Counted from the stretch's first letter, positions 43,617-53,163 are shown. The stretch is DNA of 64,000 nucleotides from Parabacteroides sp. (GCA_019417325.1 DXVO01000008.1:1-64000); one strand, 5' to 3'. Program-made: numbers and translations. Notes: a model not told the origin generated them from the sequence alone.

Positions 43617-44879
43617 CTATTTATTAATCACCTGGTCGTATATACGGCGAACCTTCTGTCCGGCATATTCCCATTTAATATTATCCACTTCTCTCTTTCC
43701 TTCCACTTTCAGGAATTCATGCATAGCCGGATAAGTAATAATTGCATACATGGCATCTGCCAATGCTTCTATATCCCAGTAATCCACTTTTACTGCATAA
43801 TCCAGGATTTCAGCACAACCGGATTGTTTGGATATAATAGACGGCACGCCACACTGCATGGCTTCCAAAGGAGAAATACCAAACGGCTCGGAAACCGAAG
43901 GCATCACGTACACATCACTAGCCTTCAACACTTCATAAACCTGTTTTCCTTTCATAAAACCGGTAAAATGAAAACGATCCGAAATATTACGAGCAGCAGC
44001 CAAACGAATCATTTGGTCCATCATATCACCGCTTCCTGCCATAACAAAACGTGCATGCGGAGCTTTAGCCAATACCTTTGCTGCAGCTTCTACAAAATAT
44101 TCAGGTCCTTTTTGCATAGTGATACGCCCAAGGAAAGTAATCACTTTGTCTTTCACCCCTTTTTTATCTTGTATGGCCAGAATTTCCGGACTCATCGGTT
44201 CCACGGCATTATGGACGGTCGTTACTTTCGCTGGATCCTGATGATATTTCTCAATCACAGTCTGGCGTGTCAGATTACTAACAGTCATAATATGATCGGC
44301 ATTGTCCATTCCATTCTTTTCTATTGCATATACATCCGGGTTCACATTTCCACGACTACGGTCGTAATCGGTTGCATGTACATGGATAACTAATGGTTTC
44401 CCACTTACATTTTTAGCGTGAATACCAGCCGGATAAGTCAGCCAGTCATGAGCATGAATAATATCGTACTGCTCTGTCCGTGCCACAACTCCTGCCACAA
44501 TAGAATAGTTATTAATCTCTTCCAGCAAATTATCAGGATAACGTCCGGAAAACTCCATACATCCCAAATCATTCACCTTCCTGTAGCTGAAGTCGGCGTA
44601 AATATGATCCCGCAAATCATAATATTTCTGCGGATCCATATATTTGGACAGACGTTCCTTCACGTAATCCATATTCACATCACGCCACACTATCGGAACA
44701 TTACACATTCCTATTATTTTCAGAAAACTCTGGTCTTCATCCCCCCAAGGTTTCGGAATACAAAAAGTTATATCCATATCAGGCTGCATGGCCATACCTC
44801 GTGTAAGACCAAAACTTGCTGTACCTAAACCTCCTAAAATATGAGGAGGGAATTCCCATCCAAACATCAATGCTTTCAT
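43617..44879 (-). CDS. GT4 family glycosyltransferase, glycogen/alpha-glucan synthesis
   Basis: A 420-residue GT-B glycosyltransferase. The donor/acceptor loop GWEFPPHILGGLGTASFGL at the N-terminus, IIHAHDWLTYPAGIHAK, the linker to the second domain, ITFLGRITMQKGPEYFVEAA and the nucleotide-sugar motif PSVSEPFGISPLEAMQCGVP (E-x7-E) are all present. The N-terminal GGLG loop and acceptor-side motif resemble glucan synthases. Neighbours are the debranching enzyme (11 bp upstream) and GH57 (27 bp downstream), which points to alpha-glucan elongation, but the sugar donor is inferred. Confidence 0.85.
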   Translation of the reverse strand: MKALMFGWEFPPHILGGLGTASFGLTRGMAMQPDMDITFCIPKPWGDEDQSFLKIIGMCNVPIVWRDVNMDYVKERLSKYMDPQKYYDLRDHIYADFSYRKVNDLGCMEFSGRYPDNLLEEINNYSIVAGVVARTEQYDIIHAHDWLTYPAGIHAKNVSGKPLVIHVHATDYDRSRGNVNPDVYAIEKNGMDNADHIMTVSNLTRQTVIEKYHQDPAKVTTVHNAVEPMSPEILAIQDKKGVKDKVITFLGRITMQKGPEYFVEAAAKVLAKAPHARFVMAGSGDMMDQMIRLAAARNISDRFHFTGFMKGKQVYEVLKASDVYVMPSVSEPFGISPLEAMQCGVPSIISKQSGCAEILDYAVKVDYWDIEALADAMYAIITYPAMHEFLKVEGKREVDNIKWEYAGQKVRRIYDQVINK

Positions 44880-44890
44880 ATGGTATTGTT

Positions 44891-46825
44891 TTATTCGGCG
44901 TTATACTTCTTCAACAAATCTACTACACGGAGAATAGCTGCCACATTCATTCCAAATGAAATGGCTCCTCTGCCTATAAACGGAGGATTTCCGTCAAACA
45001 ATTCCGGTATTGTTCCGATACAATGTAATGACATTTCCTCTTCCATACTTATCAGCATACGTTCGGCAAATGGAACTCCACCTTTTCCGAATACACGGAG
45101 ATAAGCCTCCAGATAGGCACCCAGCAACCACGGCCACGCAGTTCCCTGGTGATATGATAAATCCCGCTCATACTGCGGTCCGACATAATAAGGTTTATAC
45201 CCCTCACTTTTCGGGCTCAAAGAACGCAATCCTTTCGGAGTCAGCAACTCTTTAGTAACAATATCAACTACTGCACGCTTCTGCAGACGGGTCAATGGAG
45301 AATAAGATAAAGCGACTGCAAATATCATATTCGGACGTACACTCCAGTCAACCATAGAACCATTCACTGAGTCGAACAAATAGTTACATCCGTTGATAAA
45401 TGTTTCGGGGAAAGAAACATCCACAGCTTTGATAATCTTATCATATTTCTCGATAGGCGCTCCACCTGTCAGTTCAGTATAAAAACAAAGTGCATTATAC
45501 CAAAGAGCATTAAACTCTACAATATAACCAGAACGTGGTACAACCGGTTTACCATTAATTGTAGAATTCATCCAGGTTATGGCTTTATCACGTCCATTAG
45601 CAAATAATAAACCATTATCCATCAATTTCATATCCGGATGTTTCTGACCGGAAATATATTCGATAATTTGATAAATAATATCTGCATACAATTCACGTGC
45701 ACGTTCCAAACCTACACTCTTTGCATATTGCTGGATGGCCCAAATAGCCCATAAACCCACATCTGGATGTTCAATCTCACGAATGACTGAATCAAACCGA
45801 TTATGCTCCATAAATGCTTTCAAAGCAGGTATTGCTGTATGCATAATCTTCTCAAACCGAACGGGATCGTCTATAGATAATGTACATCCAGGAAGAGCAA
45901 TAAATAAATCCCTCGCTCTTACTTTAAACCAAGGATAACCAGCCAGCAGATAGGCATCATCATCTTTCGGACGGAAATAAAGTTGTTGTGCTGAATTCTT
46001 CAAACAGTTGAAAAAACTTGTACGTGGTGTACGTACATCTACTTCTGTTTCATACAGGCTTTTCAGACGGGTAGTAGCAACTGCACTATCACCGGCACTA
46101 AAGAAAATAGATTCACCTTTTTTAATCGGGACTTCGAAATATCCGGGAACGTACAAGTCTTCCTTATAAGGATAACCTCTCTCCTGCTCTTTTGGATATT
46201 CAATACCATTGTACCAATAGGGTTCATATACGAACTTCACCTTTTTACTAAATTGCATATATAACTCAGGATACCCCTGATACATGCAGGTTTTTATACC
46301 ATTGGTAACTTCCGTATAAGATTGGTTCACATTTCCATTTGCATGAGTTAATTCTTTCACACTGCGAAATGCCAAAAACGGACGAAATCTCAAGGTTGTG
46401 GCAGAATGGGCATCTTCCAATGTATACTTAATCATAATACGATTCTCAGCTAAAGAAAAAACCTTTTCTTTTGAGAAAATAACACCTCCCACTCTGTATA
46501 CAGTACGGGGTACCGTATCGCAACTATATTCCCGGATATATTTATGTCCTTTTGGACTATAATTATTTCCCTGGTACTTATGTAATCCAAGATTAAATTC
46601 CGCACCGTGCTGTATCACCGTTTCGTCAAAAGATGACAACAACACATGGTTCTCATCATCCAACTCCGGAACAGGCATAACCAGCAATCCGTGGTATTTT
46701 CTTGTATTACAATCAACGACAGTTGTACAATGATAAGCCCCTTTCCGATTGGTACGGAGTACCTCACGAGCTAACGACTCCTCCAGGTTTATCATCACGG
46801 TCTTGTCAAATTTAAGATAACTCAT
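44891..46825 (-). CDS. Glycogen debranching enzyme (amylo-alpha-1,6-glucosidase)
   Basis: A 644-residue protein with the bacterial GDE N-terminal beta-domain (EESLAREVLRTNRKGAYHCTTVVDCNTRKYHGLLV, a very conserved opening) and a C-terminal (alpha/alpha)6 barrel with AGYPWFKVRARDLFIALPG, VDWSVRPNMIFAVALSYSPL and YHQGTAWPWLLGAYLEAYLR. It removes alpha-1,6 branch glucose in glycogen breakdown. It is the first gene of the operon with the GT4 enzyme and GH57, behind a canonical promoter. Length and motifs fit the GDE family. Confidence 0.92.
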   Translation of the reverse strand: MSYLKFDKTVMINLEESLAREVLRTNRKGAYHCTTVVDCNTRKYHGLLVMPVPELDDENHVLLSSFDETVIQHGAEFNLGLHKYQGNNYSPKGHKYIREYSCDTVPRTVYRVGGVIFSKEKVFSLAENRIMIKYTLEDAHSATTLRFRPFLAFRSVKELTHANGNVNQSYTEVTNGIKTCMYQGYPELYMQFSKKVKFVYEPYWYNGIEYPKEQERGYPYKEDLYVPGYFEVPIKKGESIFFSAGDSAVATTRLKSLYETEVDVRTPRTSFFNCLKNSAQQLYFRPKDDDAYLLAGYPWFKVRARDLFIALPGCTLSIDDPVRFEKIMHTAIPALKAFMEHNRFDSVIREIEHPDVGLWAIWAIQQYAKSVGLERARELYADIIYQIIEYISGQKHPDMKLMDNGLLFANGRDKAITWMNSTINGKPVVPRSGYIVEFNALWYNALCFYTELTGGAPIEKYDKIIKAVDVSFPETFINGCNYLFDSVNGSMVDWSVRPNMIFAVALSYSPLTRLQKRAVVDIVTKELLTPKGLRSLSPKSEGYKPYYVGPQYERDLSYHQGTAWPWLLGAYLEAYLRVFGKGGVPFAERMLISMEEEMSLHCIGTIPELFDGNPPFIGRGAISFGMNVAAILRVVDLLKKYNAE

Positions 46826-46890
46826 ATGTATATTTGGTTTTAAGTTTACGATTTAAAACTATAACTATAAAATTGATAGTATATCAAGAC

Positions 46891-46922
46891 CAAATGTATT
46901 ACTTAAAAAATAAAAAAACAAA
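46891..46922 (-). promoter_or_regulatory. Promoter of the GDE-GT4-GH57 operon
   Basis: On the minus strand TTTG (46922-46919) and TACATTTG (46898-46891) are 20 bp apart, a full Bacteroidetes promoter. Start codon 65 bp downstream. Confidence 0.65.
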
Positions 46923-47026
46923 TTCCCTTTCATATTTATTTAGAATTCACAATAATCAAAAATCTTAATCTTCTTGATAAATAAGATTTTAACAAAAACA
47001 CATTTTCTATAGCTGTGTTTTCTAAC

Positions 47027-47182
47027 ATGTTTATTGATGTTAAAATACTTATCAAAAAAGATAATGACATCATTCTCAGAGTCCGGTATAATGGTAAAAT
47101 ATTTAACCCTCTGATATATTTGCAACAGGAGGGATTGGAAGACAAAGTATCCAACATAGATATCTACATAGTTAAAATATAA
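47027..47182 (+). pseudogene. Remnant of an anti-sigma-like HATPase domain
   Basis: A 51-codon frame (MFIDVKILIKKDNDIILRVR, then NGKIFNPLIYLQQEG and VSNIDIYIVKI) resembles the C-terminal part of the RsbW-like ATPase domain found in Bacteroidales ATP-binding and MATE-associated proteins, where the pattern is close to ID-hydrophobic, DNG-FNPLEY and NIGIRMV. The N-box region before it and the end after it are missing: the frame stops at 47180 where the family continues about 15-20 residues. No promoter is linked. In a 530-bp gap otherwise without genes. Identification is by eye and needs a profile search. Confidence 0.35.
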
Positions 47183-47293
47183 GTAATGAAGTCCGCTATC
47201 AGAATATTATAGAGCTTAATATGCTAATAATAAGGATGTAATCGAAAGTTACTTATTTTAGGGTACGATGTAGTATTATTAAAATATTCATCG

Positions 47294-47301
47294 TATTTTT
47301 G
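47294..47301 (+). promoter_or_regulatory. -7 element of the carboxynorspermidine dehydrogenase-bcp-recA operon
   Basis: TATTTTTG, a full match, 56 bp before the first start codon. No clear -33 box. Confidence 0.45.
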
Positions 47302-47357
47302 TCGTTAGGTTTAAAACCTTGTAAATTGTATATTAACAAGATTAATTCTATTTGTAA

Positions 47358-48554
47358 ATGGGAAGAGTATTAGTTATTGGTGCAGGAGGGGTAAGTACCG
47401 TTGCTGTTAAGAAGATTGCAATGAATGCAGATGTCTTTACCGATATTATGGTGGCCAGTCGTACAAAAAGCAAGTGCGATAAAATTGCTGCAGATATTAC
47501 AAATGTAAAGATACAGACAGCTCAGGTAAATGCTGACAATGTAGACGAACTCGTTACTTTGTTCAACTCCTTCAAACCAGATTTGGTTGTAAACCTCGCT
47601 TTGCCGTACCAGGACCTCTCCATCATGGACGCCTGTTTAGCTTATGGTGTTAGCTATCTGGATACAGCTAACTATGAGCCGCTGGATGAAGCTAAATATG
47701 AATACAGCTGGCAATGGGCTTACAAAGACCGTTTTGAGAAAGCAGGACTGACTGCTATTCTGGGATGTGGTTTCGACCCGGGAGTAACAGGTGTATATAC
47801 TGCTTATGCAGCTAAACACCATTTTAAAGAAATTCAATATCTGGATATTGTAGATTGTAATGCAGGCGACCATCACAAAGCTTTTGCAACCAACTTCAAT
47901 CCAGAGATAAATATCCGCGAAATTACACAACATGGTAAATATTTTGAACACGGAAAATGGATTGAAACAGAGCCGTTATCTGTACATCAGCCACTAATCT
48001 ATCCGAATATAGGTCCACGCGAATCCTATTTAATGTATCATGAAGAGTTGGAAAGTCTGACAAAAAATTTCCCAACGATCAAACGTGCCCGTTTCTGGAT
48101 GACATTCGGACAGGAATATCTGACTCACTTACGTGTAATCCAAAATATCGGTATGTCTCGCATAGACCCCGTTATGTACAACGGACAAGAAATTGTTCCG
48201 ATACAGTTCCTGAAAGCAGTACTTCCTAATCCGGGAGATTTAGGGGAAAATTATACTGGAGAAACATCTATCGGATGCCGTATCCGTGGCATTGATAAGG
48301 AAGGAAAAGATCGTACTTATTACGTGTATAATAACTGTAGCCATGAAGCAGCTTACAAGGAAACCGGAGCACAAGCTGTTAGCTACACCACAGGTGTTCC
48401 TGCTATGATTGGTGCGAAACTCTTCATGAAGGGACTTTGGAAAAAAGCAGGCGTCTGGAACGTTGAAGAATTCGATCCGGATCCATTCATGAAGGAACTA
48501 AACGAACAAGGCCTGCCTTGGCATGAGCAGTTCGATGTTAATATTGAATTATAA
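47358..48554 (+). CDS. Carboxynorspermidine dehydrogenase (saccharopine dehydrogenase family)
   Basis: A 398-residue NADPH-dependent reductase. The Rossmann motif VIGAGGVSTVAVKKIA opens the protein; the catalytic domain carries AGLTAILGCGFDPGVTGVYTAYA and DCNAGDHHKAFATNFNPEINIREITQHG, which is the pattern of the bacterial carboxy(nor)spermidine dehydrogenases rather than of lysine-synthesis saccharopine dehydrogenase. These condense aspartate semialdehyde with putrescine or diaminopropane in spermidine/norspermidine synthesis. It is 23 bp before the peroxiredoxin and thus in one operon with recA. Confidence 0.85.
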   Translation: MGRVLVIGAGGVSTVAVKKIAMNADVFTDIMVASRTKSKCDKIAADITNVKIQTAQVNADNVDELVTLFNSFKPDLVVNLALPYQDLSIMDACLAYGVSYLDTANYEPLDEAKYEYSWQWAYKDRFEKAGLTAILGCGFDPGVTGVYTAYAAKHHFKEIQYLDIVDCNAGDHHKAFATNFNPEINIREITQHGKYFEHGKWIETEPLSVHQPLIYPNIGPRESYLMYHEELESLTKNFPTIKRARFWMTFGQEYLTHLRVIQNIGMSRIDPVMYNGQEIVPIQFLKAVLPNPGDLGENYTGETSIGCRIRGIDKEGKDRTYYVYNNCSHEAAYKETGAQAVSYTTGVPAMIGAKLFMKGLWKKAGVWNVEEFDPDPFMKELNEQGLPWHEQFDVNIEL

Positions 48555-48577
48555 TATCAAGCAAAAATAAAAAATAT

Positions 48578-49036
48578 ATGGCAATACAAATAGGAGATAA
48601 AGCTCCTGAGGTACTTGGGCTTGACCAAAACGGAAAAGAAATAAAATTAAGCGATTTCAAAGGGAAAAAGCTGGCACTTTATTTCTACCCGAAAGATAAC
48701 ACCAGTGGTTGTACAGCCGAAGCTTGTAGTCTACGTGACGGCTATGAAGAATTGAGAGCTGCCGGCTATGAAGTGATAGGTGTAAGCAAGGATAGTGCCA
48801 AGTCTCATCAGGGATTTATCGAAAAACAAAATTTACCTTTCAGCCTTATTGCTGACACTGACACTGCTTTGCAGCAAGAGTTCGGGGTATGGGCTGAAAA
48901 GAAAATGTACGGACGCTCATACATGGGAACTCTCCGTACGACCTTTATTATTAATGAAGAAGGCATTGTAACTCATATCATTAGTTCCAAAGAGGTAAAG
49001 ACTAAAGACCATGCAAATCAAATCCTTAAACTATAA
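48578..49036 (+). CDS. bcp: Thioredoxin-dependent thiol peroxidase (peroxiredoxin Q/BCP)
   Basis: A 152-residue peroxiredoxin that reduces H2O2 and alkyl hydroperoxides. The active-site segment FYPKDNTSGCTAEACSLRD holds the peroxidatic C45 and the resolving C50, the BCP atypical 2-Cys arrangement, followed by GVSKDSAKSHQGF and the catalytic arginine in TLRTTFII. Cytoplasmic, no signal. It lies between the carboxynorspermidine dehydrogenase gene and recA, with gaps of 23 and 11 bp, so the oxidative-stress enzyme and the recombinase are likely co-transcribed. Confidence 0.93.
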   Translation: MAIQIGDKAPEVLGLDQNGKEIKLSDFKGKKLALYFYPKDNTSGCTAEACSLRDGYEELRAAGYEVIGVSKDSAKSHQGFIEKQNLPFSLIADTDTALQQEFGVWAEKKMYGRSYMGTLRTTFIINEEGIVTHIISSKEVKTKDHANQILKL

Positions 49037-49047
49037 CAACTAAGATA

Positions 49048-50091
49048 ATGGCAAAAGAAGATAATTTATTTGAAGAAGGTAAGCAACCAGCTGCTGGAAA
49101 AGCTGCTGTAAACGCAGACAAACTGAAAGCGCTACGTGCTGCAATGGATAAAATCGAAAAAGATTTCGGCAAAGGGTCCATTATGAAATTAGGTGATGAA
49201 AATATTGAAAACATAGAAGTCATTCCTACCGGATCAATAGGACTGAATGCGGCATTAGGCGTAGGAGGTTACCCCAAAGGACGTATCATCGAAATATACG
49301 GTCCGGAATCTTCCGGTAAAACTACTTTGGCAATCCATGCGATTGCTGAAGCTCAGAAAATGGGAGGTATTGCTGCTTTTATCGATGCAGAACATGCTTT
49401 CGACCGCTTTTATGCAGAAAAGTTAGGTGTCGATGTGGAAAATCTCTGGATTTCACAACCGGATAATGGAGAGCAGGCTCTGGAAATTGCAGACCAGTTA
49501 ATTCGTTCATCAGCTGTTGACATTGTAGTTATTGACTCTGTTGCAGCCCTGACACCAAAAGCTGAACTGGAAGGTGATATGGGTGATAGTAAAATGGGAC
49601 TACAAGCTCGTTTGATGTCTCAGGCACTTCGTAAACTGACTGCAGCTATCAATAAAACAAATACCACTTGTATCTTTATCAATCAGTTGCGTGATAAGAT
49701 CGGCGTTATGTTTGGTAACCCGGAAACAACAACTGGTGGTAATGCTCTGAAATTCTATGCTTCCGTACGTTTGGATATCCGTCGTATCGGACAACTAAAA
49801 GACGGAGATGAAGTTAAAGGAAATCAGGCTCGCGTTAAAGTTGTAAAAAACAAGGTTGCCCCTCCTTTCCGCAAAGCGGAATTTGATATCATGTTTGGCG
49901 TAGGGATTTCCCGCTCCGGAGAAATTATAGATTTAGGAACAGAACTGAATATCATTAAAAAAAGCGGTTCATGGTACAGCTATAACGATACAAAATTAGG
50001 CCAGGGACGCGATGCAGCAAAACAATGTGTTGCCGACAATCCTGAACTGGCAGAAGAATTATCTGCTTTGATTTTTGAAAAATTGAAATAA
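49048..50091 (+). CDS. recA: Recombinase RecA
   Basis: A 347-residue ATPase for homologous recombination and SOS induction. Walker A is GPESSGKT (85-92), Walker B IVVIDSVAAL, loops L1/L2 GDMGDSKMGLQARLMSQALRKLT and INQLRDKIGVMFGNPETTTGG are canonical. The short N-terminal extension (EDNLFEEGKQPAAGKAAVNADK) is a usual Bacteroidetes feature. It is third in an operon, with no promoter or LexA box visible in the 11-bp gap before it. A terminator follows. Confidence 0.97.
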   Translation: MAKEDNLFEEGKQPAAGKAAVNADKLKALRAAMDKIEKDFGKGSIMKLGDENIENIEVIPTGSIGLNAALGVGGYPKGRIIEIYGPESSGKTTLAIHAIAEAQKMGGIAAFIDAEHAFDRFYAEKLGVDVENLWISQPDNGEQALEIADQLIRSSAVDIVVIDSVAALTPKAELEGDMGDSKMGLQARLMSQALRKLTAAINKTNTTCIFINQLRDKIGVMFGNPETTTGGNALKFYASVRLDIRRIGQLKDGDEVKGNQARVKVVKNKVAPPFRKAEFDIMFGVGISRSGEIIDLGTELNIIKKSGSWYSYNDTKLGQGRDAAKQCVADNPELAEELSALIFEKLK

Positions 50092-50113
50092 TCGTATTCG
50101 TAAGCTCTCATAT

Positions 50114-50164
50114 AAAACAGCGCGTAGCAAAGCAATAAAATAGCTTGTTTCGCGCTGTTTTTTC
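50114..50164 (+). terminator. Terminator of recA
   Basis: AAAACAGCGCG (50114-50124) pairs with CGCGCTGTTTT (50151-50161), followed by further T. A second inner pairing (AGCAA and TTGCT-like) shortens the loop. Confidence 0.75.
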
Positions 50165-50178
50165 GTATTATACTTAAT

Positions 50179-50571
50179 TTAGAAAACAGAAAGAGTACGA
50201 AGAAGTGAACGGACATAATCCCTTTGTAGATCATCAGGTTTTAATACTTGCTCATTCCATTGGAGCAAATCAATGTCTATAGGAATACTCCCTTGTACTT
50301 TACTCTCAGGAGTACGCCCAAGTGTACGTTCCACCTGTTTTAATATCTTATTTATTTCATCCGGATAGTTGGAAGTATATGCAATAGCAACCTGATTCAG
50401 GAACAAACCCGTTTTTATATCCCCTATAGGCTCTGTATAAACCGGCTCGGAAAAATAAATAGAAACAAAGTTGCTACGTAATAAATCGTCGGCTGCCGCA
50501 ATATTTATTTCACTGTTACTATTGGCACCCAAACTCAAAATAATTTTATTCAATAAATCCAACTCCATCAT
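50179..50571 (-). CDS. folK: HPPK-like 6-hydroxymethyl-dihydropterin pyrophosphokinase, short form
   Basis: A 130-residue protein of the HPPK family in folate synthesis. Conserved parts are LSLGANSNSEINIAAADDLL, FSEPVYTEPIGDIKTGLFLNQVAIA and LGRTPESKVQGSIPIDIDLLQWN, where D-x-D would bind magnesium. The last motif of typical HPPK (HPRxxxRxFVL) is missing, and the protein is about 30 residues shorter than usual. Bacteroidales FolK proteins often look like this, but reduced activity is possible. It converges on recA and is divergent from feoB, with about 100 bp between starts. Confidence 0.8.
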   Translation of the reverse strand: MMELDLLNKIILSLGANSNSEINIAAADDLLRSNFVSIYFSEPVYTEPIGDIKTGLFLNQVAIAYTSNYPDEINKILKQVERTLGRTPESKVQGSIPIDIDLLQWNEQVLKPDDLQRDYVRSLLRTLSVF

Positions 50572-50621
50572 TCCATTCTTTTTACTGCCACAAAACTAAA
50601 AAAAATACCGACTAGTAGGTA

Positions 50622-50652
50622 TTGTCTGCCAAATCATTTCATAGTACCTTTG
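50622..50652 (+). promoter_or_regulatory. Promoter of feoAB
   Basis: TTG (50622-50624) and TACCTTTG (50645-50652) are 20 bp apart. The start codon is 19 bp downstream. No certain Fur box. Confidence 0.6.
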
Positions 50653-50671
50653 CATGAGATTTTAGTTAAAG

Positions 50672-53158
50672 ATGAGACTATCAGAACTTCGTACAGGCGA
50701 AAAAGGGATTATAGTAAAGGTGATGGGACGCGGTGCTTTCCGTAAACGCATTATCGAAATGGGATTTATCAGAGGTAAAGAAGTGGATGTCATCCAGAAT
50801 GCACCATTAAAGGACCCCATCCATTATCGCGTTATGGGTTATGATGTTTCCCTACGCCGAAACGATGCAGCAATGATCGAAGTTGTCAGTACTGTCGACT
50901 TAGAAAATGAAGTACTTCGACAAGAGCCGGAGAACCATACAGCCAATTCATATACAATATCTTCAGGAGAGAACCTTCAGGCAATGGCTCTTCGTAAAGG
51001 TAAAACAATAAATATAGCCTTAGTCGGGAATCCAAATTGCGGAAAAACATCTTTATTCAATTTCGCTTCCGGGGCACACGAACATGTAGGAAACTATAGT
51101 GGTGTCACTGTTGATGCAAAAGAAGGGACTTTCCACCAAAACGGATATACCTTTAAAATAGTAGACTTACCAGGAACTTATTCCCTGTCTGCCTACACTC
51201 CTGAAGAACTTTATGTCCGCAAACACCTGAATGAAGAACATCCTGATGTAGTAATCAATGTTGTAGATGCATCCAATCTGGAACGAAATCTGTATTTGAC
51301 ATGCCAATTAATCGATATGGATGTCCGTATGGTTATCGCCCTCAACATGTATGATGAACTACAAGAACACGGTGACAAATTCGACCACGAATCCTTATCC
51401 CGTATGATTGGAACTCCAATTGTTCCGACTATCAGTAAAACAGGGTTTGGTATTGAAGATTTATTCAACCGGGTAATCAAAGTATACGAAGAAGAAGATC
51501 CTGTACTCCGCCATATTCATATTAATTACGGTGAAGTGCTGGAAAAAGCGATATACAACGTAAGGCATGAATTAAAGCAAAACGGAAATGTCGGAAAGAG
51601 TTTGTCAAAGCGCTATCTTGCCATTAAGTTACTGGAAGGTGACCCTAAAATAGATGCTTTTGTAAAAGCTTTACCTGATTCGGATTCTGTTATCCTCGAA
51701 CGGGATCATGCAGCCAGCGAAATAGAGAAACTGCTGAACGAAGATTGTGAAACAGCTTTTACCGATGCTCGCTACGGTTTCATATCCGGAGCTTTGCGGG
51801 AGACCTTTGAGCAAAATAAAATAAAGGAAGCTACCAGCACACAAATTATCGACCTGTTTGTCACTCATAAGGTATTAGGTTTCCCCATCTTCATCCTGTT
51901 CATGTGGATTATGTTTGAAGCCACTTTCCGTTTAGGAGAATATCCGAAAGAGTGGATAGAATCGCTGGTTGGCGTAATCGGAGATTTTGTTCGTAACCAT
52001 ATGAATGAGGGACCGCTCAAAGACCTTTTGGTTGATGGTATTATTGGGGGAGTAGGAGGCGTTATCGTATTCTTACCGAACATCCTTATACTTTATCTGT
52101 TCATTTCATTTATGGAAGATTCAGGATACATGGCACGTGCTGCATTTATCATGGATAAAATCATGCATAAAATGGGATTACATGGAAAATCATTTATCCC
52201 ATTGGTAATGGGATTCGGTTGTAATGTCCCGGCTATTATGGCATCCCGTACCATTGAAAGCCGCAATAGCCGGATGATAACCATGCTTGTCAACCCATTA
52301 ATGAGTTGCAGTGCCCGCCTGCCGGTATACGTATTACTTGTCGGAGCGTTTTTTCCCCATAATGCAAGTGTTATTTTACTCTCATTATATGTAACCGGTA
52401 TTCTACTGGCAGTAATAATGGCACGTATATTCAAACGTACCTTATTTAAGGAAGAAGAAGTGCCTTTTGTTATGGAATTACCCCCATACCGAATGCCTAC
52501 CGGTAAATCCATCCTCATTCACATGTGGGAAAAAGCACGCCAATACTTGCATAAAATGGGAGGAGTCATACTGATTGCTTCTATTATAATATGGTTTCTC
52601 GGCTATTTTCCACGTCACACTGAAAAAGGAGACATTTATGACAAGCAAATAGCAGAAATAGAACAATCAGAAACCAATTCGGAAACAAAAACCGAAACAT
52701 TAACAGAATTACAACATCTGAAAAAAATAGAACATCAGCAAAATTCTTATATCGGGCGCATCGGTCAAACGGTTCAGCCTGTATTGGCCCCATTAGGATT
52801 CGACTGGAAAATGAGTGTCAGCCTGCTAACAGGAATGGCAGCTAAAGAAGTAGTTGTCAGCACTCTTAGTGTACTATATACAGGAGAGGCAGACGACAGC
52901 CAAGCCCTGTCCGAACGACTGAAGCAGGACAAAAATGCAGAAGGACAACTGGTATTCACACCTCTTATTGCGCTTAGCCTGATGCTGTTTGTTCTAATTT
53001 ATTTCCCATGTATTGCTACCATATCTGCAATCGTACATGAAGCTGGTTCCTGGAAATGGGGAATATTTGTCATAGTTTATACATGTGTTCTTGCTTGGAT
53101 TGTTTCATTTATTGTATTCCAGACTGGAAGTTTACTAATTAACTTGTTTAACGGATAA
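50672..53158 (+). CDS. feoB: Ferrous iron transporter, FeoA-FeoB fusion
   Basis: An 828-residue inner-membrane Fe(II) transporter. Residues 1-75 are a FeoA SH3-like domain (LSELRTGEKGIIVKVMG ... GYDVSLRRNDAAMIEV), followed by a linker and the FeoB G-protein: G1 GNPNCGKTS (119-127), G2/G3 GNYSGVTVDAKEG and DLPGTYSLSAYTPEE, G4 NMYD. The membrane domain has the Gate motifs (LVMGFGCNVPAIMASR and LTGMAAKEVVVSTLSVLY). Full-length for this fusion. The small cysteine-rich gene follows after 5 bp. Anaerobic iron import is inferred from the family. Confidence 0.96.
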   Translation: MRLSELRTGEKGIIVKVMGRGAFRKRIIEMGFIRGKEVDVIQNAPLKDPIHYRVMGYDVSLRRNDAAMIEVVSTVDLENEVLRQEPENHTANSYTISSGENLQAMALRKGKTINIALVGNPNCGKTSLFNFASGAHEHVGNYSGVTVDAKEGTFHQNGYTFKIVDLPGTYSLSAYTPEELYVRKHLNEEHPDVVINVVDASNLERNLYLTCQLIDMDVRMVIALNMYDELQEHGDKFDHESLSRMIGTPIVPTISKTGFGIEDLFNRVIKVYEEEDPVLRHIHINYGEVLEKAIYNVRHELKQNGNVGKSLSKRYLAIKLLEGDPKIDAFVKALPDSDSVILERDHAASEIEKLLNEDCETAFTDARYGFISGALRETFEQNKIKEATSTQIIDLFVTHKVLGFPIFILFMWIMFEATFRLGEYPKEWIESLVGVIGDFVRNHMNEGPLKDLLVDGIIGGVGGVIVFLPNILILYLFISFMEDSGYMARAAFIMDKIMHKMGLHGKSFIPLVMGFGCNVPAIMASRTIESRNSRMITMLVNPLMSCSARLPVYVLLVGAFFPHNASVILLSLYVTGILLAVIMARIFKRTLFKEEEVPFVMELPPYRMPTGKSILIHMWEKARQYLHKMGGVILIASIIIWFLGYFPRHTEKGDIYDKQIAEIEQSETNSETKTETLTELQHLKKIEHQQNSYIGRIGQTVQPVLAPLGFDWKMSVSLLTGMAAKEVVVSTLSVLYTGEADDSQALSERLKQDKNAEGQLVFTPLIALSLMLFVLIYFPCIATISAIVHEAGSWKWGIFVIVYTCVLAWIVSFIVFQTGSLLINLFNG

Positions 53159-53163
53159 CAATT

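Noticed and set aside
46936..47157. Minus-strand ORF of 73 codons in the gap before 47358
   Set aside because: Low complexity, no initiation context, and the plus strand of the same region gives a better match to a decayed ATPase domain.
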